A stretch of DNA of 64,000 nucleotides from Volvariella volvacea V23 (Eukaryota > Basidiomycota > Agaricomycetes > Agaricales > Pluteaceae), in contig KB722740.1 in the NCBI GenBank assembly GCA_000349905.1, positions 215,318 through 279,317 of the forward strand, given 5' to 3'. Of this stretch, positions 33,143 to 44,413 are shown one piece after another. Positions within the stretch are counted from its first letter, which is position 1. Every line of letters begins with the position of its first letter. Under the pieces are notes generated by a model that had not been told where the DNA came from, made no database searches, and saw nothing but the letters and a program-made list of their open reading frames with translations. Both the position numbers and the translations under genes were made by a program.

Positions 33143-36100
33143 TCAACCTCGGTATGTGCCTCGACCAGCCATGTTATTGGGCCCCTCACTACCATCTCGT
33201 GGATGAGTTGCAAACTGATTCAATATCTGCCCTTGTGATCCTCTTGACTGATGATGCGTATGCTGGGGGTATCCTCCTTGTCCTTGTTGTGGATAGTACT
33301 GCTGGTGATAGTGGGGTTGTGGTGGATATCCTTGCTGTGGTGCGGGAGAATAAGATCTTTGCTGTGGTGCAGGGGAATAAGACCTTTGTTGGTGGTATGC
33401 TTGAGGGGGCTGTGGCGGATACTGATACTGTTGCTGGGGTGGATATCGAGGTTCTTGATGATAGGGTGAATGGCTCCGGTCTTGTGGTGTCTGTGGCCTG
33501 TACAGAGACGCTGCATCTCCTCTTGCGCCCTGATAGTCTGGAGGCGGTGCCCCTAATGTCTGCTGTGACGCTGCTTGCTGTTGCTGTAAGTACTCGTAAG
33601 TTCGAGGGCTAAGCAGGGGCTCTTGAGGCGAATCGATAGGCGTCATCTCAATCTCTGATCCATGGCCTTTATCGCTTCCTGGTCCGTAAGCAAGATAACG
33701 TTCTCGGCCTTGGAATGGTTGCGATAATGTGACTTCACTTGACATGAACTGAGGTTGACCCTGAAGTGTAGGACCATCGAACATTGTTGTGGACGATATC
33801 GATCTTGTATCCCAGTCAAGTTCACCGCGATCGCGCCTGTACAGTGCCGGGTCGTACTCGAGGTCGCGCTGATTTGAAAATTAGCAAAGTGCCACCCTAC
33901 TGCGCATTGCTACACAAACCTGGTCAATAGCCGCGATTCTAATGCCTCCTTCAACGACTTGAGCTTCCATCTTCTGACCGCCATATTCATTCAGTCGAGC
34001 CTCTTCACGACCGATCTTGCCATGATACACTTGATTAAGGAGAGGCATCATCTTGGCATGAAGCATGGGAGTGAATAAGTCCGCATGAAGTGCGGGGTGT
34101 CCAAAGCGTTTCTGGAGGCGATTGCTTCGGGCATCTGCCATCTCTGAGTGCTTCTTCGCGGTCTCGAGTTCTTCAGGCGTTGGCATGTAGTACATGAACG
34201 GTGGCAAGAATGTGCGATTGATATAAATCTTGAAGGCAATGACGAAGAGAATGGGTGGCAGAGTGGAGATCCACTGTAGTGATCGGAATTGATATTGGAG
34301 ACCAATTGCTAGAAAAGGTATTGTTGAGACAAAGTTATGAACTATCATCTGTGGGGGACCTACTTAGAACCATCAAGAGCTGCATGAGTATGACACAGAA
34401 CAACAATCGGTTGATTATGACGTTCCAAAGGCGCTGAAAGGGACGTGAACACGGTTTTCTCCCGCTGGGCGCGAGGCACTTACACCACCAGTCTCAACCT
34501 TCGACACGAAGACGAACATTAGTTGATATTTGTAGACCCAAGAGCTCATCCAGAAAACGACCGTAGCTGCGACGACAACAAGAGGGGCCAAAGGAGAAAA
34601 GACAAGTCCAACAGCACCCATGAACAGCTGGTGATTGATGGAAGTGAGAACACTAGTTGGGAATACTTAAGAACCAGCTTACAATGTTGGAGCTAGAGAT
34701 TGTGAGATAAGCATGTGTCTTTGAGTAATGGAGACAAGACTTACTAGTAAATCGCGTATTCGAAATTTGGTGGCTGCGTCCATTCGCGAATATCACGGGG
34801 CGTTCGTCCAAAGACACTGAATGGCATAAGATTTCAGATGGCCACATTGTGCAGAGAGAAACACTTACTGAGTCTTGAATGAGAGCCAGACGAGGTTTAT
34901 GATCTGGGCAAGATCAAAGACGACAAGGAATCCTCGAAGGCTGTGCAAAATGTGAGAACGTCAGTCGATATGGGGTTCAATCACTGCTTACGGGAAATAG
35001 GTGAGCCAGTACGATGCCTGATTGATATAGGTGCGAACGATAGTATTAGGAAGGGCTGTGAGCGATGCATGAGAATAGCACGGCACAGGACAAAGCGAGA
35101 TACACACTGTGAAGATTTTGGATAATTTCCTGGAAGCTGGCCCTTTCACCTATCTTAATAACGATTTCCCTGACAGCATCTGCCAAGCATCAGTTTATAT
35201 TGTTCAGCTAAACGAAATTGTAACCACTTACTGAAGATAACACCAATCAGGGTAAAAATGACAAGCTGACTGATAACCAAGAAGAAGAAATAACGCGCAA
35301 TGACGGCACGATCCAATCTTGAGTGTGTCAGGGCACCCATGTACTACAGACCACACATAAGAGGATGGCATTATGAAAATGAACAGGTTAACGCACTTGT
35401 GTAAGCCATCTCATAACAATCGGCAGGAAAAACCCAAAGATCCCAGAAACGACAGGGGGAAGGACACCGGAAATGAACGCGAAAGATTCAGGTGAGCTCT
35501 GTGACCAGGACTTTAGGAAAACAATGTATTCCTTGATCTGTAGAAAAACCGGTGAGAACTATATAGAACCTATGACTATCAGAGACTTACAGCGTCCAAG
35601 TTGGCAAGGATAGAGATGACGAACAACGGAACGGTGTTGAAGAAACAAACGAGAGCAAGGAATAAGAATCCGATGAGTCGTTTACGTGCAAGTTCCCCCG
35701 AAGATTTGTTCATGTTCTCCCAGATCTACAAACACTGGCGTTCATTCCCTCGATACTGTATACAGACGCATACCACTTACAATATCCTTTGGGTTTGGAG
35801 CAAGGACAACCTCCGTGCCTTTAGGGTGCTTTCCTTGGAGAAGTTTTGCCACTATATGCGCATAGGGCACAGCGGCCATACTTGCGAAGCCGTAGTTTTC
35901 TGCCTTCCTAGTGTCAATCTGAGTACGGTACTCTTCGATGGCAGCCTCAGTACGCTTTAGTTTCGCGCTGTACAATAGATCAGAAATGCGTTGACTGAGA
36001 GGGATCAGGACTCACGTATAGAAGTCAATGGCATCCGTCTTCTTTCCTCCCATACCACATGTGGCACCGATACGGATAGTAGGACGCTTGCGACCCAGTT

Positions 36101-37013
36101 TACCACCCTTCAAGTACTTCACCAAGACTTCTTCGAATTCTCGAACAGTGGTATTGTGATAGTCAATCAGCTCTGGTAGCCTGCCCACCCGCCTACCGAT
36201 GTGTACGCTTGTCGTGGGGTAAGGGACCTTGACAGATTCAAAAATAGCTTTGAGCCCTTCGTCTGACTGATACTTCTTTGGGACGTGCATGATGGCCAAT
36301 GTGCGAGCATAGAATGATTGGAGGTATTCAGGGGAACGGAACCACTCGCGTCGTAGTCTCAGCATCTCCTTCCAGTGTACATACACGAAACCGATAATTA
36401 GGAGGGTGATAAGGTAAGTGACAGCGACATGGACATAGAGAATGTCGCCGCCGACATCACGGATAGTGAGAATGCTGAGAATATCCCGAGCCTCTTGCGG
36501 GATATTTCGAAAGTTGTAGACGATGTTGACGGGGATGAGTGTTGCACAAGCAAGGGCAGAGATGGCGGTGAAGAGCCAACGCATTAGGCGGAGAAAGCGG
36601 AGAAAAGCGACCGCATCGAGACCGATTTTGTCGACAAGTTCGGGTTCTTTGGTGTGTATTAGAGGAGGTAGCCAACCGCAAAGCCCCTCTGATATTCGAG
36701 GCGGCTTCTTGTCGCCAACATGGTATTTCACTTTTGGCTCGTAAATAATCTGAAATGGTGGGGTAATTAGGGTTGTTCAAGAACAAAAATAGAGACAGTG
36801 TACCTTATTCTTTGGACGTAAAAGGTTGAACACGATGATGGTTGCGAGCTGAATGTGACACGCGATCTAGTTCACCATGGACACTGCGCAGTCGTAGAAA
36901 TTACTTACAGAGACGATGGTCATAGTACCAATCTGGGAGTAAACTGCCTCGGGCGCCAGCGTCCGTGAGTTCTCATTAAAGATACGTCCAGTCTCTCCAG
37001 CGATGTCACCCAT
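33143..37013 (-). CDS. OSCA/TMEM63-type calcium-permeable stress-gated channel (CSC1-like, DUF221)
   Basis: Predicted mechanosensitive or osmosensitive cation channel of the plasma membrane. Start MGDIAGETGRIFNENSRT, then TM0/TM1 (TIVSLATIIVFNLLRP), IYEPKVKYHVGDKKPPRI, GLDAVAFLRFLRLMRWLF, the cytosolic RNA-recognition-like domain (TLAIMHVPKKYQSDEGLK, VHIGRRVGRLPELIDYHN), then the 7TM region. The latter has VFLKSWSQSSPESFAF, PPVVSGIFGFFLPIVMRWL, FGRTPRDIREWTQPPNFEY and FKIYINRTFLPPFMYYMP. The C-terminal 200 residues are disordered, rich in Q, P, Y and H, with repeated QQRSYSPAP units. About 1,000 residues, at least a dozen introns, all in frame. The open frame upstream (37105-37299) is not joined because the first exon already matches the family. 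Confidence 0.92.
33334..33387. repeat. 27-bp tandem repeat in the CSC1-like tail
   Basis: Two adjacent 27-nt units (33334-33360 and 33361-33387) differing at three positions. They encode the doubled QQRSYSPAP block. In-frame length, so copy-number change would keep the protein open. Confidence 0.85.
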
Positions 37014-37398
37014 CCTGTCGTTAATCTATGGTAGTTGGTATAGTAGGAGGGGTAGTTGGCAAGGACAACGGGGAGGGGGAAGTGGGGGCGTTGAGCCAAG
37101 TGGTCTACGACCTGTGTTGTGTTTCGAAGGGAAAGTGATGGAGTATAAAGAATGAAACGGTCAGGAGCAGCGAGACCAAGGTGGCCACTGTGGTGCGAAA
37201 AAAGAAGGTTCGGCCAAATCTCAGGACCGTCATAGCGACCACCTTTGTCGGCTGTACTCCGGCCGTAAACACCCCAACTTCAATAAGCCCTTCATACAAT
37301 AAACCCCAGTTTTGTAGTCCACGGACTACATGGTCATCAACACGCCAGCCTAATGCTCCCCATCTAATATTAGGTCTAATATTAAGTACTCTACCACA
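37014..37398. other. CSC1-like upstream region and 3' flank of the NFKBIL1-like gene
   Basis: 385 bp. Contains a minus-strand open frame of 64 codons (37105-37299) with a hydrophobic stretch (TTVATLVSLLLTVSFFIL). It has no convincing splice link to the channel gene and was left out. Confidence 0.45.
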
Positions 37399-38477
37399 TC
37401 AACTCTCTGCTAACAAGGCGTTCAATGCCCGTACAACCTCCCCAATACCCGCCCTTACCTTCTCACGATCCCCACGCACAACATGTTCCAGGTATCGACC
37501 CTCGAATTTGTCTGGGTGATATCGTAGTATAGCCTCTCGCAACTTGTCTTTGCGCTCCTTCCTGGATCTTTCTGCGTCTGTTGACGTCAACAGAAACGAT
37601 GCAACCTCGTCCCGTGTCATCTCCCCCAAGGTCATCTTCTCGGAGAAGGCAGCAAATACGGGCCATGGAATATCAGAGAACGTCAGAGAGGGCGCTCCAG
37701 TTTTGTCTCCATCTGTAGCGATATCAGCCAGTGCTTTCCATCGACACTCGTACTCTGCTCTTGCACGATCTTGGCGCCGGGCTTCTTTTGCAAGTCTCCT
37801 TTGTCTTCGCTCCTCTTCTGCAAGCTTCTCTAGCCGTGCCGTTTCTGCCTTTTTCACCTTCTCTGCTGCGATTTTGGCTGCATGTTCGGCCTTTCTTCGT
37901 TGTTGTTCCGCATACTCTTGTGCATGTGTTCTCCTGCCCCCAGAGTTTAATTATGCCGTCAAATGGAAGTTGAGCAGCACCACGCGTACCGGTACATTCC
38001 AATGCGGATCCATTCTGCATACTCCTCGTCATCCATGGTATTTGGATCCATCTTCAGGTGACCCTCCCATGCTTCATTGTCGTCGTACCTTCCTCCACCT
38101 CTGGGTATGCTCCCTGCGGCTCTCCATCGATCTGGCACATGACCATAGTCATTAAAGCGAGCTTCTAAAGAATCCAGTCTCTCGTCATCACCCAGAGCAT
38201 CGAACATCTCCCTAAACCTCTGCTCCTCTATTTCAGCATCAAGTGCGCCATCGTCCTCATGCATCGTCTTCGAAGAACTAGGTTGTGGTCCGTATTGATC
38301 TTCGTCCTCATCACTAGATGCCCACTTCCGACTATGCCGCTCCGACTCTTCGTGTTGCCGCTTCCGCGAAGATTCTTTCTCTGCGTTTCGTTTCCGTTTC
38401 TTCTCCCTTCTGCGTTCTTTTCGGAGTATATGTGCAGCCTCTTCTTCAGGAGTGCGTTTGAGATGAAGTTTAGGCAT
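37399..38477 (-). CDS. NFKBIL1-like protein with degenerate J-domain
   Basis: Probable nuclear protein related to NF-kappa-B inhibitor-like 1, a splicing-linked protein in animals. Start MPKLHLKRTPEEEAAHILRK, then a very basic segment (RREKKRKRNAEKESSRKR) and an acidic one (SSDEDEDQYG). The middle has RFNDYGHVPDRW. One intron (37934-37989) follows IGMYR. The second exon has a long charged helix (RRQRRLAKEARRQDRARAE), then TFSDIPWPVF, and a C-terminal J-like motif with AILRYHPDKFEGRYLEHV. The HPD tripeptide of Hsp70 co-chaperones is intact. About 340 residues. Ends INEVVRALNALL-like (GEVVRALNALLAES). Confidence 0.88.
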
Positions 38478-38810
38478 AGGAGGACCAGCGATGCTGCCTG
38501 TTCTCCATAGTCGTGGTGTAACTTGATATCAGAGCATTCTGCTCTAGCCACACATGTACAAACAATCTATATTGATTGATTCCATCATGGGCTGAGTGTC
38601 GATGAATGCCCTGGTCAATGCGACCCCCTTGCCTTGGATGTAATGTACCTGCAAAAAGTGTTCGCAGTAAGGCGGGAAAGCGAGTGTCTCCGGACGTAGG
38701 ATCTGAGAGAAGCGCACTCACCGACTAAGACCCATATTTGTGTGTGTTGACAACCAGCAGGGACTTGCGAGCTCCCAAAGCGCCTCCTTTCGCAACCTAG
38801 GCCATTCCAA
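38478..38810. promoter_or_regulatory. Shared upstream region of the NFKBIL1-like and dynein genes
   Basis: 333 bp between two diverging start codons, so both promoters lie here. No specific element named. Confidence 0.45.
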
Positions 38811-41800
38811 ATGGATCTCCCCAATGGCCATCATACACACGACCAAGATGCTAATGCCTCCTCCTCCAGCCTCGGGAACTCCCAAGGCCCAACAACAAAT
38901 GGTCCAAGTTCGGGCAGTACGACTGGCAATGCTCCCCCATTCGACCCCGAGATTTTCAAGAACTACCTAGCAGCATTGCTACCACCCGTAGTAGGAGCTA
39001 TACCCAATGAGATGGACACGCTATTTGATGAGGAATTTGAAGAGAGAGTGAATAAGTTCTCGGCTGATGGGATGAATGTTATCTATGTTGTAAAGGTTAA
39101 GGAGGAAAGTGCTGATGGCGGTGAGTATATGCGCAGCCATCGTTGCCTTTTTTTTATCGCACTGCATCTAGTATTGTGTCGCTGATGATGTTTATTCTTG
39201 TCGTAACCTTCTTGTCGCGCTTTGCGGTCTTTCATCATCCCTGACGACCCCTTCAATGCACACGAACTATTCTTAATAATCTATTCATGGCGAACCGCCT
39301 TTCTTGAATCGCATGCGCGCCCTGTCGTGCTCTTCTATGCGCATCAAACGAAGCAGACGACGCACCACCACGACATTCTTACCACCTAACGCCCCACCTC
39401 ACTTACCATCCAACGCATGTAACAACGCTTGCATTGATCAAACGCGGTCCGATACTCGATCCTACTACACCTCTTGGACTGCAACTACACTTCCTCAATC
39501 TCTTCGGTGGCGATGAAACGCCATACGAGAGTTTGCATGCCGTCGTCAGCTGCGGTGTGAAGCCCTGGTTCGATGCTTTTGTAGGATCAAGAGGTGGAAA
39601 TCAGGATGGAGGAGACTCGAAAATGGGTGAGACCCTGCACAAGCCTTGGTTCAGGACAAAGTACTAATGCGATGCGTGCGTGTTGTTGCTAGGTATACCA
39701 ATGACGAAGAAAAAGTTTGCAGAACTAGAACTGTCGTTGCTGCATCTCCAGCAGAACGTCGAAATACCAGAGACGCATCTCATTATTCATCCAATCATCC
39801 AAAGGGCTGTTGAACAGGTTTGTGGTGTAAGCGCATATTGTTGTCCGATTGCATTCTGAAATGCTCTTCATAGGCACAAGCATCTGGCACGCGACCCAAC
39901 ATCTCGCACATCCCACCAAAGCTATTAAATGATAGTTCCTTCCTCAATACCCTCCACGGACACGTTAATGCATGGATCAAGTCCATCCAAGCAGTTACTC
40001 GCCTCACACGAGACGTTTCGTCTGGTACAGCGTCGCAAGAAATAAACTTTTGGCTAAGTTTGGAACGAGAGCTTGACGGCATCGAAGCACAGCTTAGGAG
40101 TGAAGAAGTCAATATGGTTATGGATTGCTTGCGGAATGCAAAGAGGTTCAGAGCCACTGTTAGTTTCATCGCTGATACTGGCTTGAAAGATGCGAGGGAC
40201 CTCGGTGAGCAACCCCCTGCTCTGTAGATTGATCAGTCACTGACATTGAGTTCATAGTCCACAAGTACAACCAGCTCATGAAGGACTTCCCTCTAAATGA
40301 GCTACTATCCGCCACTGACCTCGACAAAATCCAAGAATCGCTGGTCCTCATATACGGTCACATCAACCGCAAGCTAAGGCTTTCGCCCTATCCAATCCGT
40401 CGTGCACTTCCCCTTGTCGAAGCCATCTCCAAAGACTTCAACGACCAACTCCTTCGCATCCTTACATCCCACCGCCTTGCATACACCCCTTACGAAACAT
40501 TTGAACGTCTTCTATCTCAAACAACCAACATCTTCAGAACTTGGGACGACTTGATCAAAGAATTCACGAACGTAGCAAGAGAAGTGACGAGAAAGAGATC
40601 CGAGAGGTTTATTCCCATTAAGGTTGCTCCTGCACACGCAAAGTTGCAAGAGAGGACACGGTATTTGAGGGATTGGAGGAAGCAGCATGAACAACTGGCG
40701 GTGATGACTGGTCCTACAAAAGGTCTGGGTGGGGTCAGTGGAGAAGCAGGAGGGATGGACATGGAAGAGGAAGTTAAAGAGGCTTATGAAATTGTTAAGA
40801 GGATTGATGTCCTGGATGTTTCTGTCGGTGAGTCTCTTGTTATGTGGCTGGTACTCGGATTGACCATTTGAGTACCTCCTTGTTTTGGGCACGAATAGAG
40901 GGTACGGAGATTTGGGTAGCTGCCGAGAACGCATATAATGAGCGCGTCTCCAGGGTCGAAAACCAAATAATTGCAAGATTGAGGGAAAGGCTTGGGACGG
41001 CACGAAATGCGAATGAGATGTTCCGCGTTTTCTCGAAGTTCAATGCTCTTTTCGTTCGACCTAAGGTATGTAGTTGCCTGTGTTACACCTTGCAGGCGCT
41101 CACCTCTTGCATGATCAGATCCGCGGTGCCATCCAAGAGTACCAAACGCAGCTCATTGACTCGGTGAAAGAGGATATCAAACACCTCCATGACAAGGTAA
41201 AAACTCTTCGGAACCTGACTTGCTATCAATTAACCTATACATGTAGTTCAAAACACAATACCGATATTCTGAAGCCTATCACATGTCCCAGATGCGCGAC
41301 CTTCCGCCTATAGCAGGAGCAATTATCTGGGCTCGTCAAATTGAGCGACAGCTCCTCACATACATGAAGCGAGTCGAGGATGTCCTAGGTAAAGGCTGGG
41401 AGCTCTATGCCGAAGGACAAAAACTCCAATCCGAATCCAGCGCCTTCCGTCGTAAACTTGACACACGCCCCGTCTACGAAGCATGGCTACACGACATCAA
41501 CAGACGGAATATGGGTGTCGACGGTCGATTGTTCGAAATTGTCAAGTTGAGAGGACCAGGAGGGTATCAATTAGCCGTGAACTTTGACCCCCAGATTATT
41601 ACGCTGTTCAAGGAAGTTAGGAATTTGCTGTGGTTGGGCTTCCAGGTCCCGCATGCTATTACGAACATGGCGAAAGATGCAAAGAGGGTATATCCTCACG
41701 CCGTTAGTTTGATGGAGACTGTGAGGACTTACGGGCAGACTTTGGATTTGGTGGAGAACAATAGAGGTATTGAGTGGCTGGTGGCGGAATATAGGAATGA

Positions 41801-43288
41801 GGCGCAGAGGATGATCACTAGGGGTAGGTGAACACCCTTGGGCATTCCTGTGATACAGTTTCTGATGCTTTTGTGCTTGGTAGGTATGAGCATCCGATGG
41901 GATTACTTTGTCAACCAGTATGACTCCAGTCGATACGTTTCTGGCACGGATGGACGAGATAACCGGCACATACAGTTTGTACGAGAATTTGCGAGTATTG
42001 TTTCAGTGCTCCAGGTATGATCGTATTTTGGTTCTTCGCCTAAGTTGATGGCGAATTGGGGTATTAGGATAAAACCAACAACGTCATTGATTTATACAAA
42101 GACATTGTTCGTGCTGTTGAAGACCTCGCAACTTGCCCTTATACAACCGAGGCGTTCTCGGAGTTGTTGGGTAAGATTCAAGCCGCTGTGAGTACCACCA
42201 TCGCTGCCAGTCATCCTTTTTTTGACCTCAGAGCCAAACCAGATTGATCGCCTCAACTTGGAAGGCTATGCCAACCTCGAGCATTGGGTTGCAGAGCTAG
42301 ATAAACGTATTGAGAAAATCCTACTTCAAAGACTAATACACATTATCCAAGTTTGGTGTGCCGAATTTGATAGAACAGATGATGGAGATACAAGAAGGGA
42401 GATCTTGCCCGTGAGGGATAGTGCAAAGTCGAGGCGTGGCGATAAGCGGCTGAAAGAAGAGAAGGTGCTCTTTATTGCTTTTCTTTATCCTGGAATTTGC
42501 TCTAATATTTGGATAGTTCTTTGAGGGCAATATGACGTTGAAGCCTATCGTACATGAAATTCGGATACAGAATCAGGTCATTTTCCTGGACCCTCCTATT
42601 GAATATGCTCGTGCCACATGGATCAAGCAGCTACACGACTGGCTTGGTGCGATATTTTACTGAGTACCTTGATGTCGATTAATTAAATATCTTTCTTAGG
42701 CGTTGTTTGTCGACTCCGCAGGATTCAAAGCTCACGGTACGAGATAGGGCTGCAAATGCAGCGATCAAGTGCTTCAGAGACAACATACACCTCCTTGGCA
42801 AGTGTATTCTTGTTTGTACTGACGCAAACCCAACTGATGCGTTTCCCTCACAGCTTACTCAATTCCCCGACAATACCCTCCAACGACCATTCTCATTAAT
42901 CGAGGTTAAGGTCCAACAACTAAAGGACTACGTGGCCAAGTGGCTTCAATTCCAATCGCTATGGGATCTCGAAGCCGAATATGTCTTTAACCGCCTCGGC
43001 GACTCCCTGGCACACTGGCAGCAGCTCCTAACCGAAATCAAGAAAGCGCGGTCGACATTCGACACGTCAGACACTCAAAAGTCCTTTGGAGTCTGCGTGA
43101 TTGATTATGAGCAAGTTCAAGCCCGAGTGAATGCCAAGTACGATTCGTGGCAGAAGGACATTCTGAACAGGTTCGGCGTCAAGCTGGGTAATGCTATGAA
43201 AGAGATGCACGCGGCGATCCTGAAGGCCCGGCATGACTTAGAGCATCAGTCGATCGAAGGCTTGGTCGGTGGTGCCAGGAGGTTCTGA
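38811..43288 (+). CDS. dhc1: Cytoplasmic dynein heavy chain, N-terminal tail half (split heavy chain)
   Basis: Tail of the dynein heavy chain, which dimerises and binds intermediate and light-intermediate chains. Start [18 protein letters not shown]. Conserved tail blocks: [149 protein letters not shown] and [20 protein letters not shown]. The frame stops just after HQSIEG, so the linker, six AAA modules and stalk are absent; about 1,150 residues against some 4,500 in a whole chain. No motor sequence follows in the remaining 20 kb. At least a dozen introns, one with a GC donor (42798-42853). Fits the two-gene heavy chain reported for agaricomycetes such as Schizophyllum commune. Confidence 0.92.
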
Positions 43289-43955
43289 GTGCTTGTTGCA
43301 GGGCTCATCTTTCACTCGTCACGTACATTCATGCCTTCTTCTCTCTCTACTGTCTTTTAATGCTTTCTCTTTTGGTAATGAATGTGGCACATCGCGTGTA
43401 CCTGTGTCTCTCGTGGTTTTGTATTGGATCTCTCTCTTACACTCTCGAGCTTCCTCCAGAGAGTTTTAGGATCTCGTTGTGGATTAGACATACTATACCC
43501 AACTCGTTGGTTTTGTTTTGGTACTGAGGGAATTAGTAGATCGCTCGTTGACAGCATTCGGTGTATGAGCATCGATAACACGCTCGGAGTAGTTGCATGC
43601 ACATGCTTCTCTTCTTCGAATTCTATAACAGCATTGCTCTCTCACACTAATAGCAGGCACCTAACTAGGTGCTGGATGCTGTGTCCCATGTGGGTGTACA
43701 GGACATTGTACAAGTCAACTAGACGCAGTAGTCCCGAGTTGATTGAGAGCTTGTCTGAGTTAAAGCGCACGTTATTGTATCGGACACGCCCCAAAGGCTT
43801 TGTTGGAACCAAGTGCTGTTGCGGGGCTTTGCGAAGCGTCATTACCGGGAGTTATGCGGTGGAGTGCGCTTAACATGCTCTTCTCAACCAACACCATGTC
43901 CACGAACAAGGAGTGTACTCGGAGACTCACTGCATACTTCATTTACTCCAAGGAC
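43289..43955. other. 3' flank of the dynein tail gene
   Basis: About 670 bp. The first 60 bases are pyrimidine-rich like a 3' untranslated region. Overlapping open frames at 43382-43873 have no recognised motif. They may include upstream exons of the next gene. Confidence 0.4.
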
Positions 43956-44413
43956 TCTTCAAATAGAACACAGTGCAGCCGTACTAGTACTGCAAGTTGC
44001 TACACTTACCCTAGAGCAGGTAACAATCTTGGCCCTAATAGTACCTGGACTAATTTAGCAACTACATCAAAATACCGCCCACACCACCCTCAGGGAACCC
44101 GACCAAAAAGTCAATGCAGAGCTTGGATTCAGGTGTTTTCTGTGCCCCGAGTCAGAACCCCCCCTGCCGCACGTTCCTGGGCGCTATCCGTGCTTGCCTT
44201 CAAAACAGTTTTTCACGCCGTCTCAGCTTCTCATCCGTCATAAGTCGGGATTGTTTCGGTGCCGCCGGTAAATTCGGATCGTCTGGAGTTTACAGCCCAT
44301 CCTGGGGTAGAGTACCTGAGGATGCGACTCCACCTGAGTCGGAGTATGAGAAACTAGTGGGTAGTGTCCGTAAAGTCGCCGACTGCTTAATTGAGTATGT
44401 GGAATCAGGCTGA
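43956..44413 (+). CDS. 3' exons of an unrecognised gene with a Cys-x2-Cys motif
   Basis: Three stretches join in frame: HSAAVLVLQVATLTLEQ; then, after a 39-nt intron (44020-44058), QLHQNTAHTTLREPDQK and FRCFLCPESEPPLPHVPGRY with FFTPSQLLIRHKSGLFRCRR; then, after about 43 nt, VPEDATPPESEYEKLVGSV and ADCLIEYVESG before a stop. The CFLC pair followed by RHKSGLFRC could bind zinc. Introns this short are below the usual size here. The 5' end is not defined. Could be a decaying gene; no family recognised. Confidence 0.35.

Noticed and set aside
37105..37299. Hydrophobic 64-codon frame upstream of the CSC1-like gene, considered as its first exon.
   Set aside because: The exon starting at 37013 already gives the family N-terminus and no splice link is evident.
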